A DNA stretch of 11,451 nt, from contig CALHZE010000073.1 of the NCBI GenBank assembly GCA_938040915.1, forward strand, positions 1 through 11,451, in the 5' to 3' direction. Of this stretch, positions 6,881-11,451 are shown in pieces; position 1 is the first letter of the stretch, and each line of letters starts with the position of its first letter. Below the pieces are notes generated by a model. The model ran no database searches. It had not been told where the DNA came from and was given only the letters and a program-made list of their open reading frames with translations. This DNA comes from an uncultured Bacteroidia bacterium. GTDB lineage: Bacteria > Bacteroidota > Bacteroidia > Bacteroidales > CAJPTX01. The translations under genes and the position numbers were made by a program.

Positions 6881-7417
6881 ATGAGTGAAGCGAGTGCTTT
6901 TGATACTTCGCAGCAGAAGTATATTATTCGTCCTAGTGAGAAGGTTGTGGTTTTTGAGGCGGAGTGGCACAGCGACATCGTCGGTATGATGGTGCGCGAT
7001 GCCTTGGAACTCTTTTTGCAGCACAACGTGCGGCAGGTTGAGGTCGTGAAAGTCCCTGGGTGTTTTGAGCTTCCTCAAGCGGTTAGCATGTATTTTTATC
7101 CGCCTCTCAATTCTGTCTTGTCAGAGCCGCGAGCTCGGACGGATTTTAGTGCTATCTGTTTTGGTTGTGTTGTGCAGGGCGATACACCGCATTTTACCTT
7201 TATTTCTCAGGCTGTTGCACAGGGGATTGAGCAGGTTGCCTGCTCTGGCATACCATTTCCTGTCATGTTTGGGGTCTTAACTGCTAATACGAGACAGCAA
7301 GCGCTTGAGCGAGCCGATGGGACACATAGTCGCAAGGGTGTTGAGGTGGCGACAGCGCTTCTGAAAATGTTGGATTTCCGTAATCGGTACTGCCTTCCCA
7401 AGGAACAGTTATCTTAG
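6881..7417 (+). CDS. ribH: 6,7-dimethyl-8-ribityllumazine synthase
   Basis: RibH condenses 5-amino-6-ribitylamino-uracil with 3,4-dihydroxy-2-butanone 4-phosphate, the penultimate step of riboflavin synthesis. The 178 residues show 'VVVFEAEWHSDI' (22-33) with the substrate-stacking aromatic, 'VPGCFELPQAV' (58-68), 'GCVVQGDTPHF' (95-105) with the catalytic His104, and 'FGVLTANTRQQALERADG' (130-147). Two departures are visible. About ten extra residues ('YPPLNSVLSEPRART', 73-87) precede the strand leading to the active site, and the usual 'GGk.gNKG' phosphate-binding region reads 'DGTHSRKG' (146-153), keeping the Lys and Gly. GAGGA just before the ATG is a good ribosome binding site. The gene lies 43 bases after the TPR gene. 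Confidence 0.95.
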   Translation: MSEASAFDTSQQKYIIRPSEKVVVFEAEWHSDIVGMMVRDALELFLQHNVRQVEVVKVPGCFELPQAVSMYFYPPLNSVLSEPRARTDFSAICFGCVVQGDTPHFTFISQAVAQGIEQVACSGIPFPVMFGVLTANTRQQALERADGTHSRKGVEVATALLKMLDFRNRYCLPKEQLS

Positions 7418-7455
7418 CAGTGTGTGGTTAAACTATCTTCTAGAGAGGTCTTTGT

Positions 7456-8367
7456 ATGATTGACGATGGCTTAGGAGATGGTTCTTTGTTTCCCATTGAT
7501 ACCTTTCGATTGTCGTCGGTTGAGACTCGTCTTTTTGAGGCGGTGTGTCTTGTTGCTGAGCAATTGGGACGTGAGGTGTTCCTTGTCGGAGGGTATGTTC
7601 GGGACTTGTTATTAGGGCGTCCGAATAGCGATATTGATTTTGTGACAATCGGGGCTGGAATCCAGTTTGCCAAAGCCGTTGCCTCCTCGTTGCATGTCGA
7701 TAAGGTCGTTGTATTTAAGAACTTCGGAACGGCGCAATTCCGTTATGCAGGGGTTGAGGTAGAGTTTGTCGGAGCGCGTCGCGAATCATATCGTCGGGAT
7801 TCTCGCAAGCCTCTTGTTGAAGATGGTACGTTAGAGGAGGATCTTTTGAGGAGGGATTTTACTATCAATGCACTTGCTTTGAATCTATCGTCAGGAAAGT
7901 CTTGGCAACTTGTTGATAGGTTTGGCGGGGTGCGCGATTTAATGGCTTGTCGGATTGTAACACCGCGTGATCCGGAAGTTACATTTGATGACGACCCGTT
8001 GCGTATGTTGCGGGCTGTTCGCTTTGCTTCTCAGTTGGGGTTCTCTATAGACGCAAAAGTTTTTGATGCGATAAAGAAGTTTGCACCACGACTTAGCATT
8101 GTTTCGCGTGAGCGGATTGTGGATGAGTTTAATAAGATTTTGCTCTCACCGAAACCTTCGGAAGGGTTATTTCTCTTAGAGCGTCTTGGTCTGTTAGCTC
8201 AATTTTTGCCGGAAATAGATGCTTTAAAAGGTGTCGAGAATTTGGAAGGGCGTGGACATAAGGACAATTTTAACCACACGCTGCAGGTTGTGGACAATAT
8301 AGCCTCTGTCGGGGGAGATCTGTGGCGAAACGCAGCTGTGGTTGCGCTGGGCAGCATTGCTTCATGA
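7456..8367 (+). CDS. CCA-adding tRNA nucleotidyltransferase, N-terminal part (frameshifted)
   Basis: The intact enzyme adds CCA to tRNA 3' ends. This frame holds the whole catalytic head: 'LVGGYVRDLLLGRPNSDIDF' (43-62) with the metal-binding aspartates 59 and 61, 'RRDFTINALAL' (132-142), 'DRFGGVRDL' (154-162), and the base-selecting 'DDPLRMLRAVRFASQLGF' (179-196). It then reads into the HD domain ('HKDNFNHTLQVVDNI', 268-282). After 'GGDLW' (residue 290) it leaves the family pattern and stops at 8365-8367. The rest of the protein is in another frame. Purine-rich AGAGAGG lies about 8 bases before the ATG. The Bacteroidales enzyme is expected to be about 470-500 residues, so this product is about two thirds of it. 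Confidence 0.85.
   Translation: MIDDGLGDGSLFPIDTFRLSSVETRLFEAVCLVAEQLGREVFLVGGYVRDLLLGRPNSDIDFVTIGAGIQFAKAVASSLHVDKVVVFKNFGTAQFRYAGVEVEFVGARRESYRRDSRKPLVEDGTLEEDLLRRDFTINALALNLSSGKSWQLVDRFGGVRDLMACRIVTPRDPEVTFDDDPLRMLRAVRFASQLGFSIDAKVFDAIKKFAPRLSIVSRERIVDEFNKILLSPKPSEGLFLLERLGLLAQFLPEIDALKGVENLEGRGHKDNFNHTLQVVDNIASVGGDLWRNAAVVALGSIAS
8320..8341 (+). repeat. CTGTGG direct repeats, 16 bases apart, at the frameshift
   Basis: CTGTGG occurs at 8320-8325 and 8336-8341. Deleting one unit (8320-8335, 16 bases) joins 'GGD' directly to 'LWLRWAALLHDVGK', which is the normal family sequence, and merges the two reading frames. The 16-base unit thus explains the frameshift completely. Confidence 0.85.
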
Positions 8368-8938
8368 TGTTGGAAAAGTCCCAACGAAGCGTTTCGTGCC
8401 GAAGCATGGTTGGACGTTTTATACGCATGAGTATGTGGGGGCAAAGATGGTCTCTGCGATTTTCCGTCGTTTGCGTCTGCCTCAAAACGAGGTAATGCAC
8501 CAAATAGAGTTACTTGTGCGTCTACACATGCGCCCAATCGCTTTATCTGACGATGAAGTTACTGACAGTGCTGTGCGTCGTTTGCTTTTAGATGCTGGGG
8601 ATGCTATCGATCGTTTAATGCATTTATGTGAAGCTGATATCACGTCTAAGAATCCGCATAAGGTTGAACGCTTTCTGCGGAATTTTAAGAGGGTTAGGGA
8701 AAAACTACAGGATTTAGAAGAACGGGACGCGATACGTAACTTTCAGCCACCTATTTCAGGCGATCAGATAATGGAAACTTTTGGGATAGCTCCTTGCCAA
8801 GAGGTCGGTTTGATAAAGAATGCGATAAAGGAGGCTATATTAGACGGAGAGATCGCGAACAATCTACAAGAGGCAGAAATATTTATGCTGCAAAAAGGTA
8901 GAGAATTGGGGTTAGTACCTAAAAAGCGACCAGAATAG
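8342..8938 (+). pseudogene. CCA-adding tRNA nucleotidyltransferase, C-terminal HD part (out of frame)
   Basis: This frame continues the enzyme from the HD-domain motif 'RWAALLHDVGK' onward, through 'HGWTFYTHEYVGAKM', 'LHMRPIAL', 'DSAVRRLLLDAGD' and 'LCEADITSKNPHKVERFL', all normal for Bacteroidetes CCA enzymes with a C-terminal HD domain. The frame is already open at 8336 (Leu-Trp). No credible start with a ribosome binding site is seen; the TTG at 8342 overlaps the upstream frame by 26 bases. The HD metal-binding histidine of 'FNHT' is on the upstream fragment and the HD pair is on this one, so splitting destroys the phosphohydrolase site. Re-initiation cannot be excluded. The rest is well conserved, which points to recent or reversible damage. 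Confidence 0.75.
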
Positions 8939-8963
8939 CTGTGTTTAGATAGAAATTTCTTGG

Positions 8964-10007
8964 ATGATACGCATAACAGAGCCTTTGATTTTAGCTATAG
9001 AGTCCTCTTGTGATGATACTTCTGCGGCTGTTATTCGAGATACACGATTGTTGTCGAGTCTCATTAGTACGCAGAAGATTCACGAACAGTATGGTGGGGT
9101 GGTTCCCGAATTAGCTTCTAGAGCTCACCTTTCCAATATTGTCCCAGTGGTTTCAGAGGCTTTACGGGAAGCAAATGTTGCGTTGCGTGATGTGGATGCA
9201 ATAGCGTTTACGCGTGGACCGGGGCTGATGGGAGCTTTATTAGTTGGCGTATCATTTGCGAAGTCTCTCGCTTTAGCTACAGGAGTGAAACTCTTGGAAG
9301 TGAATCATTTACAGGGGCATATATTGTCTCCTTTTATGACAACGACGACGGAAACGCGAGTGCCTCGTTTCCCATTTCTCTCTTTGCTTGTTTCAGGGGG
9401 GCATACGCAGTTAGTTTTGGTTCATAACCCTCTTCGGATGGAATTGATTGGGCAGACTATTGATGACGCGGCAGGGGAGGCTTTTGATAAGTGTGCAAAA
9501 ATTATGGGGTTGCCTTATCCAGGAGGTCCTTATGTAGACCGATTGGCTAAGCAAGGGAATCCGAAGGCTTTTACTTTGAAGCGTCCTTATTTGCAAGGTT
9601 TGGATTTTAGTTTTAGTGGATTAAAGACCTCTTTTTTACAGCTTGTCGAGAACGGGGTTGCTGCAGATATCGATTTTGTTGAGAATAGAAAAGAAGATTT
9701 GTGTGCCTCGCTGCAGAGTACGATAATTGAAATATTACTTTACAAGCTAAGGAAAGCTGTTGCTCAAACAGGTGTCCGTCAAGTTGCTATTGGCGGAGGG
9801 GTCGCTGCCAATGACGGGCTAAGAGATGCAATACGGTCTTTGGGGGAAGAACTCCATATTGATGTCTTTATCCCAGAGCGTCGTTTCACGACAGATAATG
9901 CCGCAATGATCGCAATAGCGGCGTTGTTTAAGTTTAGGGCGGGGCTCTTCTCAGATTTAACTGTAAAGGCGATTCCGCGAGTCTCTGTAGAGTCTCTGTT
10001 GAATTAG
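8964..10007 (+). CDS. tsaD: tRNA N6-threonylcarbamoyladenosine transferase catalytic subunit
   Basis: TsaD transfers threonylcarbamoyl from TC-AMP to A37 of ANN-decoding tRNAs, working with TsaB and TsaE. The 347 residues show the ASKHA fold with 'LAIESSCDDTSAAVI' (10-24), 'VVPELASRAHLSNIVPV' (46-62), and the metal-binding pair in 'VNHLQGHIL' (His115 and His119). 'LVSGGHTQLVLV' (142-153), 'DDAAGEAFDKCAKIMGLPYPGG' (167-188), 'FSFSGLKTSF' and the C-terminal 'FTTDNAAMIA' with its metal-binding Asp follow. All key residues are present. The gene starts 25 bases after the CCA-enzyme fragment. With that gene it makes a tRNA-maturation pair. It is the last plus-strand gene and converges on ssb. Confidence 0.96.
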   Translation: MIRITEPLILAIESSCDDTSAAVIRDTRLLSSLISTQKIHEQYGGVVPELASRAHLSNIVPVVSEALREANVALRDVDAIAFTRGPGLMGALLVGVSFAKSLALATGVKLLEVNHLQGHILSPFMTTTTETRVPRFPFLSLLVSGGHTQLVLVHNPLRMELIGQTIDDAAGEAFDKCAKIMGLPYPGGPYVDRLAKQGNPKAFTLKRPYLQGLDFSFSGLKTSFLQLVENGVAADIDFVENRKEDLCASLQSTIIEILLYKLRKAVAQTGVRQVAIGGGVAANDGLRDAIRSLGEELHIDVFIPERRFTTDNAAMIAIAALFKFRAGLFSDLTVKAIPRVSVESLLN

Positions 10008-10069
10008 AAAGGGGCGATGAAGAACATTCTTCTGAAATCGGGTGATTTACCAATCTGTTAAGAATATAA

Positions 10070-10504
10070 TTAGAAGGGGAGTTCTTCTTTCTTTTCTATT
10101 TTACTCTGCGCATCGTTGTCTATTGGGGTACTTTCAAGAGGAAAGGGTGGTTCTTCTTCTTCAATAGCTTTTGGTGGTGTTTGGAATGAGAGTATTTGAT
10201 ATGATATGACCACTACTTCAGTGGCATAGCGCATTTCTTTATTTTTATCTAGATATGGGTAGGTGCGCAAGTGACCGTCTATGTATATTTTTAAGCCTTT
10301 ACGACCGAATTTCTTCAGACTTCGAGCATTTCTGCCCCAAAAAGTCAACGTATGCCACTCCGCGTGCATCTTAGAACCGTTGATAGATGAAAAGTACTCG
10401 TGAGTTACGAGGCGAATCTTCAATAAAGAGCCCCCGTTCTCCAAAGTTACTAGTCTCAAGTCGATTCCTATGTATCCGATCAGTTCAACTCGATTGAGTC
10501 CCAT
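10070..10504 (-). CDS. ssb: Single-stranded DNA-binding protein
   Basis: SSB coats single-stranded DNA and recruits replication and repair proteins through its C-terminal tip. The 144 residues start 'MGLNRVELIGYIG' and form an OB fold to about residue 107: 'NGGSLLKIRLVTHEYF', 'HAEWHTLTFWGRNA' (with the conserved Trp), 'KGLKIYIDGHLRTYPY' and 'RYATEVVVISYQIL'. A Pro/Glu-rich linker leads to 'EELPF', a typical SSB tip. It departs from usual Bacteroidetes Ssb in the first strand ('GIDLRLVTLEN' for 'GkDPEvR..'), which suggests an accessory or mobile-element copy, though a divergent chromosomal copy fits as well. No Shine-Dalgarno is seen. The promoter-like palindrome starts 20 bases upstream. Confidence 0.92.
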   Translation of the reverse strand: MGLNRVELIGYIGIDLRLVTLENGGSLLKIRLVTHEYFSSINGSKMHAEWHTLTFWGRNARSLKKFGRKGLKIYIDGHLRTYPYLDKNKEMRYATEVVVISYQILSFQTPPKAIEEEEPPFPLESTPIDNDAQSKIEKKEELPF

Positions 10505-10523
10505 CTGATATTGTTTCTTATGT

Positions 10524-10582
10524 TACCTTGCCTCCCTTCTTTCACAAAGGTAGTACATTTGTGAAAGAAAGGAGGCAAGGTA
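10524..10582. promoter_or_regulatory. 25-bp palindrome with back-to-back -7 boxes
   Basis: Arms 10524-10548 and 10558-10582 pair with one mismatch around a 9-base loop. On the minus strand, TACCTTTG (10552-10545) with TTG (10578-10576) 23 bases upstream fits the Bacteroidetes promoter and would start ssb transcription near 10538, 34 bases before its ATG. On the plus strand the mirror image, TTG at 10528-10530 and TACATTTG at 10554-10561, would fire towards the antisense of the next gene. No T-run follows on either strand, so a plain terminator is less likely. An operator or bidirectional switch is inferred. Confidence 0.5.
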
Positions 10583-10601
10583 TTCCTGAGCCGAGGTCAT
10601 T

Positions 10602-11033
10602 TTACCAGGGGTTGCCGTAAACGCCCACTGTGACCCACTCGTCCTCTTTCATAAAGCGGAGCTGGACGCGGTACATCGCCGCACACGCGGTGATATACTC
10701 TAGCTCTGCTTGGGAAAACATATCCCTACTCGGGAGGCGCAATTCGCTCGTGTCGCCGCTTTCTAAGAACGCCTCCCGCATCTTTAAGAACATATACTCG
10801 ATGTCGCAAGGGTTCCACTCGCCGCGTCGAAAGGTGTAAAGAGTGTCTAGGTCGGTTGTTAAGACTGTGGTGTTTGTGACGACGTCTTCTACTGCCATAC
10901 AGAGCTCTTTTGCGATCTCATGGGCGTTGAACCGGCGCATCCCCTTAAAGACCCCTTCCCCAAGTCGGAAAGAGCTGTTGTTGTAGGGGGTGGATACAGG
11001 ATATTTCGTTACTACAAGTGCGCAAATAGCCAT
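10602..11033 (-). CDS. Hypothetical protein, unrecognised
   Basis: The protein has 143 residues and I recognise no family. It begins 'MAICALVVTKYPVSTP', continues with a mixed-charge middle ('FNAHEIAKELCMAVEDVVTN'), and ends 'EDEWVTVGVYGNPW'. No signal peptide, membrane helix or metal motif is evident. The acidic helices and Phe/Trp/Tyr content look like a small soluble protein. It starts 26 bases after the stop of the primase-like gene and ends about 20 bases before the palindrome, so it is probably cotranscribed with the primase. The reading frame has a plausible amino-acid composition and no competing plus-strand frame is convincing. A role in replication of a mobile element is guessed only from its neighbours. 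Confidence 0.65.
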   Translation of the reverse strand: MAICALVVTKYPVSTPYNNSSFRLGEGVFKGMRRFNAHEIAKELCMAVEDVVTNTTVLTTDLDTLYTFRRGEWNPCDIEYMFLKMREAFLESGDTSELRLPSRDMFSQAELEYITACAAMYRVQLRFMKEDEWVTVGVYGNPW

Positions 11034-11059
11034 CTCTATACCTTATTTTGTTGTTACTA

Positions 11060-11451
11060 CTACTCTGCTTTGAAAAAAGAATCGGGGTCGTCGCCCTCTA
11101 CTCCGTACAATTGCACCCGTACCTCGAACCCCGCCGCGGCGAGTGTGATGGTCTCTTTGACGACTGCCTTACGCCCCGCCTCGTCGTTGTCTGGGAAGAG
11201 GGTTACTGACGTTATACCGATCCGTTTCAGTTGGGCGAGGTGTGCCTCGGTGAGTGCAGTGCCCTGAAGGGCTATCGTGTTGCAGACCCCTTGCTGGTGG
11301 AGGGTCATTACGTCTGCATACCCCTCGACAATATTGAGACTCTTGCTCTTGCGTGCCCAAACGATCGCCTTGTCTAGTCCGAAGAGGAGCTCGCCCTTTT
11401 TGAAAAAGCGGCTCGCTCGTGAGGTAAGATATTTGGGGTACTCGTGTCCGT
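11060..11451 (-). CDS. DnaG-type primase/Toprim protein, C-terminal end (5' end outside window)
   Basis: The frame is open to the right edge, so only the last ~130 residues are seen. 'HEYPKYLTSRASRFFKKGEL', 'LFGLDKAIVWARKSKS' and 'NIVEGYADVMTLHQQG' reproduce the DnaG sequence leading into Toprim with its catalytic Glu. 'IALQGTALTEAHLAQLKR' and 'LFPDNDEAGRKAV' follow, where D-x-D binds metal. The protein stops at 'EGDDPDSFFKAE', right where the Toprim core ends. Cellular DnaG continues for roughly 200 more residues with a helicase-binding domain, which is missing here. This short form and 'FPDNDEAG' resemble primases of phages and conjugative elements. DNA priming is the expected role; the zinc finger lies outside the window. 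Confidence 0.85.
   Translation of the reverse strand, partial: GHEYPKYLTSRASRFFKKGELLFGLDKAIVWARKSKSLNIVEGYADVMTLHQQGVCNTIALQGTALTEAHLAQLKRIGITSVTLFPDNDEAGRKAVVKETITLAAAGFEVRVQLYGVEGDDPDSFFKAE

Noticed and set aside
8336..8370. Programmed ribosomal frameshifting in the CCA enzyme
   Set aside because: There is no slippery heptamer or downstream structure suited to it, and a simple shift would leave eight aberrant residues in the HD domain. The 16-base duplication-like insertion explains the frame change better.
10008..10069. Possible tiny gene or terminator between tsaD and ssb
   Set aside because: Only weak short inverted repeats (such as GAAGAA/TTCTTC near 10019-10032) and no convincing stem with a T-run. 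Nothing supportable beyond a convergent gene junction.
1..11451. CRISPR arrays, tRNA/rRNA genes, complete insertion sequences
   Set aside because: No regularly spaced repeats, no tRNA cloverleaf or rRNA sequence, and no transposase frame seen on either strand.

Overview
The window looks like a chromosomal stretch from a Bacteroidota bacterium, probably Bacteroidales and near the Porphyromonadaceae. The reasons are the FtsA-type C-terminal tail, a Bacteroidetes-style membrane-anchored TPR protein directly upstream of ribH, an RsmI without the C-terminal extension of the E. coli enzyme, mostly weak Shine-Dalgarno signals, and several promoter-like TTG / TAnnTTTG elements. Species-level assignment is not possible from the sequence alone.

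Left part (1-3506): the end of a division-type cluster. A 5'-truncated FtsA-like actin-fold protein is followed by an FtsZ-family GTPase of 543 residues. Both are very divergent. The FtsA partner has lost the usual phosphate-binding DxGGGT signature but keeps the second glycine-rich motif. The FtsZ keeps GGGTGTG and two T7-loop aspartates but has lost several otherwise near-invariant residues and carries an unusual mixed-charge C-terminal region. A strong 20-bp hairpin closes this block.

Middle part (3652-10007): a run of co-directional housekeeping genes. In order these are a Bacteroidetes-specific hypothetical protein containing a C10 tract, rsmI (16S rRNA 2'-O-methylation), ispE (isoprenoid synthesis, overlapping rsmI), a TPR membrane protein behind its own promoter-like box, ribH (riboflavin synthesis), a CCA-adding enzyme gene broken by a frameshift, and tsaD (tRNA t6A). 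The frameshift has a precise explanation: an extra 16 bases bounded by two CTGTGG copies. Removing one repeat unit restores the normal protein exactly.

Right part (10070-11451): three minus-strand genes. These are a single-stranded DNA-binding protein, an unrecognised 143-aa protein, and the C-terminal end of a DnaG-type primase/Toprim protein that stops right after the Toprim fold. This looks like a replication module, possibly from a mobile element. Between ssb and the unknown gene lies a 25-bp near-perfect inverted repeat that carries back-to-back Bacteroidetes-type -7 boxes facing in both directions.
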